A DNA stretch of 64,000 nucleotides from Pseudomonas eutrophicaquae. GTDB lineage: Bacteria > Pseudomonadota > Gammaproteobacteria > Pseudomonadales > Pseudomonadaceae. The DNA is taken from NCBI RefSeq assembly GCF_023544715.1, contig NZ_JAMJEZ010000003.1, forward strand, positions 1 to 64,000. The letters run 5' to 3'. A program made the position numbers and the translations under genes. Below, piece after piece: positions 7,881-19,180 of this stretch (position 1 is the stretch's first letter; every line of letters starts with the position of its first letter). Under the pieces are notes generated by a model. The model was given only the letters and a program-made list of their open reading frames with translations. It was not told where the DNA came from and searched no databases.

Positions 7881-10250
7881 TCAGAAGCGTGCATTCACAC
7901 TCAGCCAGAAGCTGCGTGCTTTGTCCTTGTTGTTGTAGTCGTCCAGATACGTGGGCTGAAAACCGTTGAGGCAGCTGGTGCCGCTGGAGCATTGGACGAA
8001 GTCGACCTGATAGGAGGTGAAATCCTCATTCAGTAGGTTATCGATGCGGCCATTGAAGGTGACGTGTTCGTTGAGTTCATAGCTGGCACCGAGGTGGAAG
8101 GTCTCATAATCCTTGTAGTAAGCCTCCTTGTTGTTGACCAGGCCGCGGTAACGCTTGGAGCGGGCCTCCATGCCCAGATGCAGATTCAGGTCCGGCAGCG
8201 CTTGCCAGTCGAGGGTGGCATTGAGCATATGTTTGGCGGTCTGATTGAGCGGCAGGCCCTTCTGGGCGCCACTCTTCTGCTCGCTGTCGGTATAGGTGTA
8301 GTTGCCGCGCAGCGCCCAGTCACGGGCGATCTGCCAGCGTCCGGCCACTTCAGCCCCCTTGATCACCACTTCGTCGATATTGGTCTTGCGGGTCGAGGTG
8401 GCATAACCCAGATCCGCATACTCGCCGGTGCTGGCACAGGTCAGGCCCGTGCCTGGCCCGCAGTTCTGGGAGCTGATCTTGTCCTTGAAATCATTGTGGA
8501 ACAGGGTGGCGTTGAAGCTGTGGCGATTGGGGTGATTCCAGTAGAGCGCCACTTCGGTATTGCGGCTGGTTTCTGGTTGCAGGTCCGGATTACCGTACTG
8601 CGGCGAGGTGCCCTGACCGCCAAATCCGGTGACGCCGTCATACAGATCGGTGGTTTTGGGCGTCTTGTAGCCGGTGGAGATACCGCCCTTGAGTGTCCAT
8701 TCGGGATTCAGGCGATAGACGGCGTACAGGCGTGGTGAGAGGTGATTGCCGTAGTCCTGGTGGTTGTCGTTGCGCACCCCCGCCGTCAGGGTAAAGGCCT
8801 CGATCGGTGTCCAGCTGTCCTCTGCGAACAGCGCCCACATCTTGTGCTCCTGCACCTTGCCCGTGCTGCCGGACTCCATGCCGTAGATGTCGTCTTTGAG
8901 CTCCCCATCGATCACCTGGCCGCCGAGTACCACCAGATGCTCGCCGCCCATGCCGTTCAGCGGTAGCTGCAGATTGGCATCCAGTGTGTACTGGTTGCTC
9001 TGCAGGGTGCGTTTCTCGCGGGGCAGGAAGGTTTCTTCTGCGATCTGTCGGCGTTCGGCCTCGCTCAGTCCTGCATAGATACCGTTGCTCTGGATGATCG
9101 GCAGCAGCCGCTGGCGCTCATCGACTGTGAAGGGCAGGGTGCGGCCCTTGTTATCGGTTTCGATATAGCTCAGCCCAACGAAGCTGCTGCCAAATTCCCA
9201 GTTGCCTTCATGGGACAGTGACCAGCTCTCGCGGGTGAAGACCTGCTCATCCAGATAGCCGACGCGCGGATCGGCCCGGCGTGTCCAAGTACCGCCACTG
9301 GCGCCGCAGGCGGCGGCATTGCTGCCCGTGCCGCCCACGCAGGCGTTGGCGGTACGCCAGAGGGTATCGATGCTGTCGACGGTGCCCAGTGGGAAGCTGC
9401 CATTCACGGGTTTATTGTCGTAGCGCTGCTTGGAGGTATCGATGTCCAGGGTGATGCGCTGGCGATCATCGGGTGTCAGGTAGAGGCTCAGGCCATAGGC
9501 AGTGTTGAGGTTGTCGACTGTCTTGCCGCCGCCGCCAAAGCCCAGGCTACGGGGATGCTGAGTGCCATCCGGGGCGATGGACGGGTCATATTGCGGGTTG
9601 GAAGCATCGCGCTGATAGCGGCTGGCGCGCAGGCCTGCACCCAGCAGGCCTTTGATCAGCGGGCCGCGCAGGCTGATATCAGTGGTGCGATCGTCGCCAA
9701 AATCGTTATCGGACTGGGAGGTGCGTCCGTGGGTCAGCGAGCCGCCCCAACGGTCAATGTCTTTCTTGGTGATGATGTTGATCACCCCACCCATGGCGTC
9801 GGCGCCATACAGGGTGGAGGCCGGGCCACGGATTACCTCGATACGCTCGACGGCATCAAGGGGCGGGATATGGTTGAACTGGTTACCGCCAAAGCTGTTG
9901 GGGTAGATGTCGCCATGGTTGTTTTGCCGTTTGCCGTCGATCAGCACTAGGGTGTAGTCCGAACCCATGCCGCGCATGCTGATGGTTTTCTGGCCCGTCT
10001 TGTCGGACGTTTCGCCGACATCGATGCCTTCCAGGTCGCGAATGGCATCGATCAGCGAGATGTAAGGCTTGCGCCTGAGCTCTTCTTCGCTCACGACGCT
10101 GATGCTGGCGGGGGCATCCGTGATCTTTTGCTCAAAACCGGCAGCACTGACTACGACGTTGTCCAGGGCGATAGGCTGCTCGTCAGCATAAAGGGTGTGG
10201 CTGGCGCAGGTGATGGCGATAGCGAGCAGAGAGCGGGAGGGTAGAGGCAT
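7881..10250 (-). CDS. TonB-dependent siderophore receptor, CirA/FepA-like (distal)
   Basis: A 789-residue outer-membrane receptor. A signal peptide (about 1-22) precedes a TonB-box-like DNVVVSA, a plug with ISMRGMGSDYTLVLIDGKRQ and VERIEVIRGPASTLYGADAM, and a barrel ending in F (SVNARF). It shares the GFEQKITDAPASISV start and the YTYTDSEQKSG barrel motif with the neighbouring receptor, showing duplication. It is longer in extracellular loops, which carry paired cysteines (ACVGGTGSNAAACG, NCGPGTGLTC, CSSGTSC) likely to form disulfides. It has its own near-ideal Fur box and is followed by a hairpin, so it is an independent iron-regulated unit. The ligand is unknown; catecholate is inferred. 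Confidence 0.92.
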   Translation of the reverse strand: MPLPSRSLLAIAITCASHTLYADEQPIALDNVVVSAAGFEQKITDAPASISVVSEEELRRKPYISLIDAIRDLEGIDVGETSDKTGQKTISMRGMGSDYTLVLIDGKRQNNHGDIYPNSFGGNQFNHIPPLDAVERIEVIRGPASTLYGADAMGGVINIITKKDIDRWGGSLTHGRTSQSDNDFGDDRTTDISLRGPLIKGLLGAGLRASRYQRDASNPQYDPSIAPDGTQHPRSLGFGGGGKTVDNLNTAYGLSLYLTPDDRQRITLDIDTSKQRYDNKPVNGSFPLGTVDSIDTLWRTANACVGGTGSNAAACGASGGTWTRRADPRVGYLDEQVFTRESWSLSHEGNWEFGSSFVGLSYIETDNKGRTLPFTVDERQRLLPIIQSNGIYAGLSEAERRQIAEETFLPREKRTLQSNQYTLDANLQLPLNGMGGEHLVVLGGQVIDGELKDDIYGMESGSTGKVQEHKMWALFAEDSWTPIEAFTLTAGVRNDNHQDYGNHLSPRLYAVYRLNPEWTLKGGISTGYKTPKTTDLYDGVTGFGGQGTSPQYGNPDLQPETSRNTEVALYWNHPNRHSFNATLFHNDFKDKISSQNCGPGTGLTCASTGEYADLGYATSTRKTNIDEVVIKGAEVAGRWQIARDWALRGNYTYTDSEQKSGAQKGLPLNQTAKHMLNATLDWQALPDLNLHLGMEARSKRYRGLVNNKEAYYKDYETFHLGASYELNEHVTFNGRIDNLLNEDFTSYQVDFVQCSSGTSCLNGFQPTYLDDYNNKDKARSFWLSVNARF

Positions 10251-10286
10251 GACGGCGGGCTACTCCAATAGGATTTTTGTTCGCCC

Positions 10287-10308
10287 GCAAATGATAATTT
10301 TTATCATT
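10287..10308 (-). promoter_or_regulatory. Fur box upstream of the distal receptor gene
   Basis: GCAAATGATAATTTTTATC (10287-10305) matches 15 of 19 positions of the Fur consensus. It contains the perfect palindrome AATGATAA-TTT-TTATCATT (10290-10308). It lies 40-60 bp upstream of the receptor start inside an AT-rich tract (10289-10340) and is a convincing iron-responsive operator. Confidence 0.85.
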
Positions 10309-10482
10309 AAATTTTGATAAATATTTACATAAAGTTTACCCAGAGTGCCGGGTATCTCCACACAGGTGCAGCGCACGCCGCCCGGTGGCTTTCAGAACAA
10401 AGGCTTGAGGGGAGAGATAGAGGGCAAGGGGCGCAGCCGCTACCGGGTACTCCCGACAGGTTGATATGCCGCAGATAGCAAA

Positions 10483-10502
10483 GGGGCCGCAAAAGCGGCC
10501 CC
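10483..10502 (-). terminator. Terminator downstream of rhlB
   Basis: 8-bp perfect stem GGGGCCGC (10483-10490) / GCGGCCCC (10495-10502) with loop AAAA, 8 bp beyond the rhlB stop codon. On the minus strand it is followed by TTTGC, a short T-tract. Confidence 0.7.
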
Positions 10503-10510
10503 GGGGAGGA

Positions 10511-11935
10511 TCAGCGTTGACGTGGTACTGACTTGAGCAGCTCGGTAGGCGGCATCTCGCACTGGATCTTGCGACCGATCAGTGCCTCGATCGGCGGCAG
10601 GGCGAAGGCATCGTCCTCACCGGCAAAGCTGATCGAGGTGCCGCTGGCGCCCGCGCGGCCGGTACGGCCGATACGGTGCACGTAGTCGTCCGGATCTTCC
10701 GGCAGGGTGTAGTTGATCACATGGCTGACGCCATCCACATGGATGCCACGCCCGGCCACATCGGTCGCCACCAGCACGCGGATCTTGCCCTCACGGAAGC
10801 CCTCCAGCACCTTAATGCGCTTTTGCTGGGGCACATCACCGGACATCTGCGCGGCGCTGATGCCGTCACGGGTCAGGCGCTCCTCAATGCGGCGTACCTC
10901 GTCCTTGCGGTTGGCAAACACCATGACCCGCTCCCAGTTGTTCTGGGCGACCAGGTTGTAGAGCAGCTTGTACTTGTCGGCCCCCGAGACGGCATAGACA
11001 TGCTGCTCGACGGTATCGCTGGCGACGTTCTCCGGCTCGATCTCAACGATCGCAGGCGCCGTAGTCCACTGCTTGGCCAGGTTCATCACATCATCGGTGA
11101 AGGTGGCCGAGAACAGCAGGGTCTGGCGCTCGCCCTTGTGCGGTGTCTGGCGGATGATCTGCCGCACCTGGGGGATGAAGCCCATGTCCAGCATGCGGTC
11201 GGCCTCATCGAGCACCATCACCTCGACCATGTCCAGGTGCACTTCACCGCGCTGGTTGAAGTCCAGCAGACGGCCGGGGGTGGCGACCAGAATGTCGCAG
11301 TAGCGCGCTTCCAGCTGCTTGAGCTGCTTGTCGAAGTCCATGCCGCCGACAAAGCTCATCACGTTCAGGCCGGTATGCTTGGTCAGGTCGCGCGCGTCAT
11401 TGGCGATCTGCACCACCAGCTCGCGGGTCGGGGCAATGATCAGTGCGCGCGGCTCACCCATGTAGCGCTCTTTGGGCGGCGGGGTAATCAGCAGCTGGGT
11501 GATGGTCGAGATCAGGAAGGCCGCGGTCTTGCCGGTGCCGGTCTGGGCACGGCCAATAGCGTCACGCCCCTTGAGGGTATGACCAAGCACCTGAGCCTGA
11601 ATCGGCGTGCAGTAGGTGAAGCCCAGCTCGTGAATGCCGCGCATCAGGCTCGGGGCCAGGGCGAAGTCGTGGAAGCGGGTCTTGCCTTCGGCCGGTTCGA
11701 CCACGAAGTCCTCGAGGCTCCAGGCACTGTCGGCCTTGCGAGCCGGGCGTTCGCGGCGCTTGCGCTCACCGCGCTCGGCGCGCGGTTTCTTCGGCCGGCT
11801 GTTGCGTGCCTCGCTACGCGGCTCATCGCTCGCAGGCTGCGCGGCAGCCTCGGTGTCGGGGGTGGTTTGAGGCGCGGCGCCTTGCGCCTGCTCGTTCAGA
11901 TCGGTGGGGGTCTGGGGTGCCTGGAGCACGGTCAT
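10511..11935 (-). CDS. rhlB: DEAD-box ATP-dependent RNA helicase RhlB
   Basis: A 474-residue RNA helicase that unwinds structured RNA and in gammaproteobacteria can act with RNase E in mRNA decay. A charged, disordered N-terminal extension (about 1-80, rich in Arg/Lys/Pro/Ala) precedes the helicase core. Visible motifs are the Q motif ([11 protein letters not shown]), Walker A (AQTGTGKT), DEAD ([13 protein letters not shown]), SAT (LLFSATF) and motif VI ([10 protein letters not shown]). Pseudomonad RhlB has this long N-terminal tail, and E. coli RhlB (about 420 residues) is shorter. It is monocistronic with a terminator right after it. Other DEAD-box paralogues such as RhlE are less likely from the C-terminal sequence. 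Confidence 0.88.
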   Translation of the reverse strand: MTVLQAPQTPTDLNEQAQGAAPQTTPDTEAAAQPASDEPRSEARNSRPKKPRAERGERKRRERPARKADSAWSLEDFVVEPAEGKTRFHDFALAPSLMRGIHELGFTYCTPIQAQVLGHTLKGRDAIGRAQTGTGKTAAFLISTITQLLITPPPKERYMGEPRALIIAPTRELVVQIANDARDLTKHTGLNVMSFVGGMDFDKQLKQLEARYCDILVATPGRLLDFNQRGEVHLDMVEVMVLDEADRMLDMGFIPQVRQIIRQTPHKGERQTLLFSATFTDDVMNLAKQWTTAPAIVEIEPENVASDTVEQHVYAVSGADKYKLLYNLVAQNNWERVMVFANRKDEVRRIEERLTRDGISAAQMSGDVPQQKRIKVLEGFREGKIRVLVATDVAGRGIHVDGVSHVINYTLPEDPDDYVHRIGRTGRAGASGTSISFAGEDDAFALPPIEALIGRKIQCEMPPTELLKSVPRQR

Positions 11936-12013
11936 CTCTGTGTTCTGTGGGAAGAATCAGGTTGCAGTGTAAAGCAAACGTGGCGGCGGGTGCCAAATCG
12001 CGCGCGCCGCTGG

Positions 12014-13457
<1,444 letters not shown>

Positions 13458-13585
13458 CGGGTACACTCCGGGCGGCTATGGCAAACCTGCCACAGTATGC
13501 GCCGCCGCGCCGCGGGCTGTGCATTTTTGCCGCACGGCATCCTTGGGGGTGCTGGTTATAATTCGCACGATTCACGGAGCTGCCC

Positions 13586-14845
13586 ATGCGTGCCCCTGCC
13601 CAGCTGCTGTTTTCCGCCAGTCTGCAGAACCTTGGCCGGCTGGTGCTGATTCGCCTGCTTGTGCTGGCTGCCCAGGCTGGATCGGTCGGCTTTGCCTGGT
13701 GGTCGGACCTGCTGCCCCTGCCCTGGACTGAACTGGGCATCACCCTGGTGCTCTCGGCCCTGCTGTGTCTTTTGACCGCGCTGCGCCTGCGTGCGCCTTG
13801 GCCTGTGACCGAACAGGAGTATGCCCTGCAGCTGGTTTGCGACCTGCTGATCCACAGCGTGCTGTTGTATTACACCGGTGGCTCGACCAACCCCTTTGTG
13901 TCCTATTACCTGGTGCCGCTGACCATTGCCGCGGCCACCCTGCCGTGGCTGTACTCGATCGTACTCAGCGGGCTGGCACTGACCGGCTATACCCTGCTGC
14001 TCGTCTGGTATCACCCGCTGCACACCCAGAGCCTGCAGCACGAGGTGATGCTGATCAATCTGCACCTGTTCGGCATGTGGCTGAACTTTGCCCTGTCCGC
14101 CGCGTTCATCACCTTTTTCGTGGTCAAGATGGCCGATGCGCTGCGTACCCAGGATCGCCTGCAGGCCGAGCGCCGCGAGGACGGCATGCGTGACCAGCAA
14201 TTGCTGGCCGTCGCCACTCAGGCTGCCGGGGCGGCGCATGAGCTGGGCACACCGCTGGCGACCATGAGCGTGCTGCTCAAGGAGCTGCGCCGCGAGCAGC
14301 GTGATGACCCGGCACTGCAGGAGGATCTGGCCCTGCTGCAGGAGCAGGTGAGCCTGTGCAAGGAAACCCTGCAGCAGCTGGTGCGCGCCGCGGAAGACGA
14401 GCGCCGGCAGAGCATCCGTCTGCAGCCGGTCAGCGAGTGGCTGGCGGCGACGCTGGATCGCTGGCACCTGATGCGCCCCGAGGCGACCTGGCGCTATCGC
14501 TGCCTGGGGATTGGCCCTGCGCCCGAGTTGATGCCGCCGGCCGATCTCAGCCAGGCGCTGCTCAATCTGCTCAACAATGCCGCCGATGCCTGTGCGGACA
14601 ATCTGCTGGTCCAGCTGGACTGGGACGAGCGTGAAATCTGCCTGAGCATTCGCGATCACGGTGCCGGTGTGCCGCTGGCGATTGCCGAGCAGCTGGGCAA
14701 GCCGTTCTTCACCACCAAGGGCAAGGGGTTCGGGCTGGGGCTGTTCCTCAGTCAGGCCAGCGTCAGCCGCGCCGGTGGAACGGTCAAGCTCTACAACCAC
14801 GAAGAGGGTGGCACGCTCACCGAGCTACGCCTGCCCCGAACCTGA
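13586..14845 (+). CDS. roxS: Redox-sensing histidine kinase RoxS (RegB/PrrB family)
   Basis: A 419-residue membrane sensor kinase that controls respiratory and redox genes with RoxR. Six TM helices fill about residues 15-185. The quinone-binding heptapeptide GGSTNPF is at 98-104. The H-box AAHELGTPLA gives phospho-acceptor H218. The redox cysteine is C258 in QVSLCKE, matching the RegB redox box. The ATPase domain has NLLNNAADA (N-box) and GKGFGLGLFLS (G-box). All diagnostic features of RegB are present. The response regulator gene follows 40 bp downstream. Confidence 0.93.
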   Translation: MRAPAQLLFSASLQNLGRLVLIRLLVLAAQAGSVGFAWWSDLLPLPWTELGITLVLSALLCLLTALRLRAPWPVTEQEYALQLVCDLLIHSVLLYYTGGSTNPFVSYYLVPLTIAAATLPWLYSIVLSGLALTGYTLLLVWYHPLHTQSLQHEVMLINLHLFGMWLNFALSAAFITFFVVKMADALRTQDRLQAERREDGMRDQQLLAVATQAAGAAHELGTPLATMSVLLKELRREQRDDPALQEDLALLQEQVSLCKETLQQLVRAAEDERRQSIRLQPVSEWLAATLDRWHLMRPEATWRYRCLGIGPAPELMPPADLSQALLNLLNNAADACADNLLVQLDWDEREICLSIRDHGAGVPLAIAEQLGKPFFTTKGKGFGLGLFLSQASVSRAGGTVKLYNHEEGGTLTELRLPRT

Positions 14846-14885
14846 GGCGTGGCCCTGCACGCCCGTTCTGCCTTGCGAGGAAGTC

Positions 14886-15446
14886 ATGAGTGAAGAAACC
14901 CTGTTCGACAGCGAGGAACAGCCCCACCTGCTGCTGGTGGACGATGACCCGACCTTCAGCCGGGTGCTGGCGCGGGCGATGAGCCGGCGCGGTCTGCGCG
15001 TGTCGGTGGCCGGTTCGGCCGAGGAAGGGCTGGCCCTGGCCGAGCAGGATCTGCCCGATTACGCGGTGCTGGATCTGAAGATGGACGGCGATTCGGGCCT
15101 GGTGCTGCTGCCACGGCTGCTGGAGCTGGACAGCGAGATGCGCGTGGTGATCCTCACCGGCTACTCGAGCATCGCCACGGCGGTCGAAGCGATCAAGCGC
15201 GGTGCCTGCAACTACCTGTGCAAGCCGGCCGATGCCGATGATGTGCTGGCGGCGCTGGTCTCCGAGCATGTCGATGTCGACAGCCTGGTGCCGGAAAACC
15301 CCATGTCGGTCGATCGCCTGCAGTGGGAGCACATCCAGCGGGTGCTGACCGAGCACGACGGCAATATCTCGGCGACCGCCCGCGCACTGGGCATGCACCG
15401 GCGCACCCTGCAGCGCAAGTTGCAGAAGCGTCCGGTACGCCGCTAA
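14886..15446 (+). CDS. roxR: Response regulator RoxR (RegA/PrrA family)
   Basis: A 186-residue DNA-binding response regulator, partner of RoxS. The receiver domain (about 13-125) has acidic pocket DDD, phospho-acceptor D63 in VLDLKMDGDSG, and conserved T and K (ILTGYSS, CKPAD). A linker leads to a Fis-type helix-turn-helix at the C-terminus (GNISATARALGMHRRTLQRK), as in RegA/ActR, known for near-identical HTH across species. A GAGGAAG ribosome-binding site precedes the ATG at 14886. Confidence 0.93.
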   Translation: MSEETLFDSEEQPHLLLVDDDPTFSRVLARAMSRRGLRVSVAGSAEEGLALAEQDLPDYAVLDLKMDGDSGLVLLPRLLELDSEMRVVILTGYSSIATAVEAIKRGACNYLCKPADADDVLAALVSEHVDVDSLVPENPMSVDRLQWEHIQRVLTEHDGNISATARALGMHRRTLQRKLQKRPVRR

Positions 15447-15515
15447 CACACCGCACCCCGGTGGGCTGTGCCGCCGGCTATCATGGCCGGCCTTGCTGAT
15501 TCCGGTGGTGCGCTG

Positions 15516-16457
15516 ATGCTGTCCCTGTTCCTGCAGACCCTGGCGGTGACCCTGCCGGTATTCGCCATGCTGTTTCTGGGCTTTGTGCTGCGCTGGCGCG
15601 GGCAGATCGACGAGCCGTTCATCCATACCGCCAGTGCGCTGGTCTTCAATCTCAGCCTGCCGGTGCTGCTGTTTCTGGCCATCCTGCGGGCGGATCTGGC
15701 CAGCGCCCTGCAGCCGGCGCTGCTCGGCTACTTTGTGGTCGCCACGCTGGGCTGCTTCCTGCTGGCCTGGGGCTGGGCGCTCTGGCGGGTGCCGCGGGCG
15801 GATCGCGGTGTGTATGTACAGGGCGCGTTTCGCGGCAACAACGGCATCGTCGGGCTGGCGCTGGCGGCCAGCCTGTATGGCGATTACGGACTGTCACTGG
15901 GCGGGGTGCTGGGCGGGGTGGTGATCCTTACCTACAACAGCCTGTCGGTGCTGGTGCTGGAGTACTACAACCCGAATGCACGCGCCACGCCCTGGAGCGT
16001 GCTGCGCGGGATTCTGCGTAATCCGCTGATCCTCGGCGTGCTGGCAGCGATTCCCTTTGCCGCTTGGCAAGTGGCCCTGCCGCAGTGGCTGCTGACCTGC
16101 GCTCAATACCTCGCCCAGCTGACCTTGCCACTAGCGCTGCTGTGTATCGGTGCCAGCCTGTCGCTGGCAGTACTGCGGCGCAGCAGTACGCGCGCCCTGG
16201 GCGCGAGTCTGATGAAGATGGTCTGGTTGCCGGCGCTGGCCACCGCCGGTGCCGCCGCCTGGGGTTTTCGCGGGGCTGAACTGGGGATTCTGTTTTTGTA
16301 TTTTGCGAGCCCGACCGCCGCCGCCAGCTTCATCATGGCCCGCGCGGCGGGCGCAGATCATCAGCTGGCGGCGGCGATCATTGTGATCACCACCTTGCTG
16401 GCAGTGGTGACCATCAACAGCGGATTGTTCGTGCTGCAGTGGCTGGGAGTGATCTGA
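15516..16457 (+). CDS. AEC family transporter (auxin efflux carrier-like permease)
   Basis: A 313-residue inner-membrane permease with about ten TM helices in the inverted-repeat layout of the AEC/BART family (MleP/MdcF-like). Motifs include the early FLGFVLRW, the central FRGNNGIVGLALA and the late FASPTAAASFIMAR. Such proteins move small carboxylates or similar solutes, but the substrate cannot be read from sequence. The ATG at 15516 puts the first helix at the N-terminus; an earlier ATG at 15483 adds residues unlike the family. It is convergent with the antiporter gene, with 10 bp between stops and no obvious terminator. Confidence 0.83.
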   Translation: MLSLFLQTLAVTLPVFAMLFLGFVLRWRGQIDEPFIHTASALVFNLSLPVLLFLAILRADLASALQPALLGYFVVATLGCFLLAWGWALWRVPRADRGVYVQGAFRGNNGIVGLALAASLYGDYGLSLGGVLGGVVILTYNSLSVLVLEYYNPNARATPWSVLRGILRNPLILGVLAAIPFAAWQVALPQWLLTCAQYLAQLTLPLALLCIGASLSLAVLRRSSTRALGASLMKMVWLPALATAGAAAWGFRGAELGILFLYFASPTAAASFIMARAAGADHQLAAAIIVITTLLAVVTINSGLFVLQWLGVI

Positions 16458-16467
16458 CGGGACGCCC

Positions 16468-17553
16468 TCAGCGCTGATTCCGCCAGGCTTGCCCACCGAT
16501 CACCAGCAGGGTGATGGCGGTCAGCGGCAGCACGAACCAGATCATCGCCTGACTGAACAGGGCCAGCCCCGGTGCATCGGTGCTGTGCATGATCAACCAG
16601 GCGGTGTAGATCGCGTAGTAGCCGACAAACAGCGCGCCTTCCCAGCGCTTGATGCAGTATCCGGCAAAGAAGATCGGCAGGCAGGCCACCGCCACGGCAA
16701 TCATCACCGGGAAGTCGAAGGCCAGGGCATTGGTCGAGACGTTGATCGGCAGCGGCGAGACCAGCGAGGCCAAGCCGAGCACGCAAAGCAGGTTGAACAG
16801 GTTGCTGCCGACCACGTTGCCGACGGCAATGTCGCGCTCGCCCTTGAAGGCGGCGATCATCGAGGTAGCCAGCTCCGGCAGCGAGGTGCCGATGGCGATC
16901 ACCGTCAGGCCGATCACCAGCTCGGACAGGCCCAGCGCCTTGGCCAGGGTGACGGCGCCTTCCACCAGGAAGTTGGAGCCGCCGACCAGCAGCACCAGAC
17001 CCACCACCAGCAGGGCAAGGTTGATTGCCCAGGCATAGGGCTTGGGTGCTTCATGCAGGCCGAACTCCTCGGCAAATTCATCGCCATTGGCAGCGGCCTT
17101 GTCCTTGCGGCTGCTGATGATCAGGAACGCGGTATAGGCGATCACGGCGCCGAACAGCAGCACGCCGTCGAGGCGGCTGAGGCTGCCGTCCATCGCCAGC
17201 GCCCAGGTCACCAGGCTGGCGCCGATCATCAGCGGCACATCGAGGCGGATCAGCTGGCGCGAGACCAGCAGCGGCGCGACCAGCGCCGACAGGCCGAGGA
17301 TCAGCAGCACGTTGGCGATGTTGCTGCCGACCACGTTGCCGATGGCGATGTCGCCGGTCCCCTCCAGGGCCGCCTGCACGCTCACCGCGGTTTCCGGCGC
17401 GCTGGTGCCGAAGGCCACCACGGTCAGGCCGATGATCAGTGGCGGGATGCCAAATTGTGCGGCCAGGCGCGCGGCGCCACGCACCAGCACCTCGGCGCCG
17501 ACGACCAGCAGCACCAGGCCGCCGATCAGGTAGACGAAGGTCATCACAGTCAT
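16468..17553 (-). CDS. CaCA-family calcium/sodium antiporter (YrbG-like)
   Basis: A 361-residue inner-membrane cation exchanger with two homologous halves of about five TM helices. The alpha repeats are clear: GTSAPETAVS with GNVVGSNIANVLLILG in the first half and GTSLPELATS with GNVVGSNLFNLLCVLG in the second. These carry the acidic ion-binding residues. Na+/Ca2+ exchange is the family function; the ion here is inferred. ATG at 17553 matches homologues; the upstream start at 17595 would add a charged leader. Confidence 0.88.
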   Translation of the reverse strand: MTVMTFVYLIGGLVLLVVGAEVLVRGAARLAAQFGIPPLIIGLTVVAFGTSAPETAVSVQAALEGTGDIAIGNVVGSNIANVLLILGLSALVAPLLVSRQLIRLDVPLMIGASLVTWALAMDGSLSRLDGVLLFGAVIAYTAFLIISSRKDKAAANGDEFAEEFGLHEAPKPYAWAINLALLVVGLVLLVGGSNFLVEGAVTLAKALGLSELVIGLTVIAIGTSLPELATSMIAAFKGERDIAVGNVVGSNLFNLLCVLGLASLVSPLPINVSTNALAFDFPVMIAVAVACLPIFFAGYCIKRWEGALFVGYYAIYTAWLIMHSTDAPGLALFSQAMIWFVLPLTAITLLVIGGQAWRNQR

Positions 17554-17660
17554 GTTTGCAGAGTTCCGCAGGGGGGATAGGGGGGAGGGCGTCATTATCC
17601 TGCAGGTGGCAGGTGTCTGACAGGGGCGGGTGAGGCTGGCGCCGCCTCGTTACCAGGCTT

Positions 17661-17692
17661 GCATCCCTCGCCCAGCGCAGGGCGAGGGATGC
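17661..17692 (-). terminator. Strong hairpin downstream of gatB
   Basis: A 13-bp perfect stem, GCATCCCTCGCCC (17661-17673) and GGGCGAGGGATGC (17680-17692), with a 6-nt loop. It lies 28 bp beyond the gatB stop codon. No T-run follows on either strand, so it may act with Rho or as an mRNA 3'-end stabiliser. Confidence 0.6.
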
Positions 17693-17720
17693 GCGCGCAC
17701 CGGCAGGGGGCGGCGCGCTG

Positions 17721-19169
17721 TCAGCCTTCGAGCAGCTGCTTGAGCAGTTCGTTGACCTGGCCGGGGTTGGCCTTGCCCTTGGAGGCCTTCATCGCCTGGC
17801 CGACGAAGAAGCCGAACAGCTTGCCGCGCTTGGCCTCGTCGCTGGCGCGGTACTGCTCGACCTGGGCGGCGTTGGCGTCCAGCACCTCCTTGAGCATCGC
17901 CTCGATGGCGCCGCTGTCGGTGACCTGCTTGAGCCCCTTCTGCTCGATGATCGCATCGGCCGACTCACCTTCGCCGGCGGCGAGGAAGCGGAACACATCC
18001 TTGGCGATCTTGCCGGAGATGGTGTTGTCCTTGATGCGCAGGATCAGCCCGCCGAGCTGCGCGGCGGAAACCGGCGACTGCTCGATGTCGATACCTTGCT
18101 CGTTGAGCAGGCTGGACAGCTCGCCCATCACCCAATTGGCCGCCAGCTTGGCGTCGCCGCAGGCCTGCTGCACCTGCTCGAAGTATTCGGCCAGCTCGCG
18201 GCTGGCGGACAGCACGCTGGCATCATAGGCGGACAGGCCGTACTGGCTCTGGAAGCGCGCGCACTTCTCGGTCGGCAGTTCCGGCAACTCGCTGCGCACC
18301 TGTTCGATGAAGCTGTCTTCCAGCACCACCGGCAAGAGGTCCGGGCAGGGGAAGTAGCGGTAGTCGTTGGCCTCTTCCTTGCCGCGCATCGAGCGGGTTT
18401 CGTCCTTGTTCGGGTCGTACAGGCGGGTTTCCTGCACCACCTTGCCGCCATCCTCGATCAGCTCGATCTGCCGCTGGATCTCGTGGTTGATTGCTTTCTC
18501 GATGAAGCGGAACGAGTTGACGTTCTTGATCTCGGCGCGAGTGCCGAAGGCTGCCTGGCCCTTGGGGCGCACCGAGACGTTACAGTCGCAGCGCAGCGAG
18601 CCTTCGGCCATGTTGCCGTCGCAGATGCCGAGATAACGCACCAGCGCGTGGATCGCCTTGACGTAGGCCACCGCCTCCTTGGCCGAGCGGATGTCCGGCT
18701 CGGAGACGATCTCCAGGAGCGGGGTGCCGGCGCGGTTGAGGTCGATGCCGGACATGCCGTGGAAGTCCTCGTGCAGGCTCTTGCCGGCGTCCTCTTCCAG
18801 GTGCGCACGGGTGATGCCGATGCGCTTGACGGTGCCGTCTTCCAGGGTGATATCCAGATGGCCGCGGCCGACCACCGGGTGATCCATCTGGCTGGTCTGG
18901 TAGCCCTTGGGCAGGTCGGGGTAGAAGTAGTTCTTGCGTGCGAACACGTTGCTGCGGCCCAGCTCGGCGTCGATCGCCAGGCCGAACTTCACCGCCATGC
19001 GCACGGCCTGTTCATTGAGTACCGGCAGGGTGCCGGGCATGCCTAAGTCAACCAGGCTGGCCTGGGTGTTCGGCTCGGCGCCAAAGGTAGTGGCGCTGCC
19101 GGAGAAGATCTTCGAGTGGGTGGAGAGCTGGGCGTGGATTTCCAGCCCGATCACGGCTTCCCATTGCAT
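17721..19169 (-). CDS. gatB: Asp-tRNA(Asn)/Glu-tRNA(Gln) amidotransferase subunit B
   Basis: GatB (482 residues) is the subunit of GatCAB that activates misacylated Glu-tRNA(Gln) or Asp-tRNA(Asn) and catalyses the ATP-dependent amidation with ammonia delivered from GatA. The N-terminal signature [15 protein letters not shown] and the block [11 protein letters not shown] are present. A helical and YqeY-like tail domain (about 400-482) binds tRNA. It is the last gene of gatC-gatA-gatB, starting 11 bp after gatA. Confidence 0.96.
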   Translation of the reverse strand: MQWEAVIGLEIHAQLSTHSKIFSGSATTFGAEPNTQASLVDLGMPGTLPVLNEQAVRMAVKFGLAIDAELGRSNVFARKNYFYPDLPKGYQTSQMDHPVVGRGHLDITLEDGTVKRIGITRAHLEEDAGKSLHEDFHGMSGIDLNRAGTPLLEIVSEPDIRSAKEAVAYVKAIHALVRYLGICDGNMAEGSLRCDCNVSVRPKGQAAFGTRAEIKNVNSFRFIEKAINHEIQRQIELIEDGGKVVQETRLYDPNKDETRSMRGKEEANDYRYFPCPDLLPVVLEDSFIEQVRSELPELPTEKCARFQSQYGLSAYDASVLSASRELAEYFEQVQQACGDAKLAANWVMGELSSLLNEQGIDIEQSPVSAAQLGGLILRIKDNTISGKIAKDVFRFLAAGEGESADAIIEQKGLKQVTDSGAIEAMLKEVLDANAAQVEQYRASDEAKRGKLFGFFVGQAMKASKGKANPGQVNELLKQLLEG

Positions 19170-19180
19170 AGGTGTCGTCC

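Noticed and set aside
10250-10510. Second copy of the tRNA-Gly 3' end marking an integrated island
   Set aside because: I read the region for the sequence around CATCACCCGCTCCA and saw none; no integrase gene is present either.
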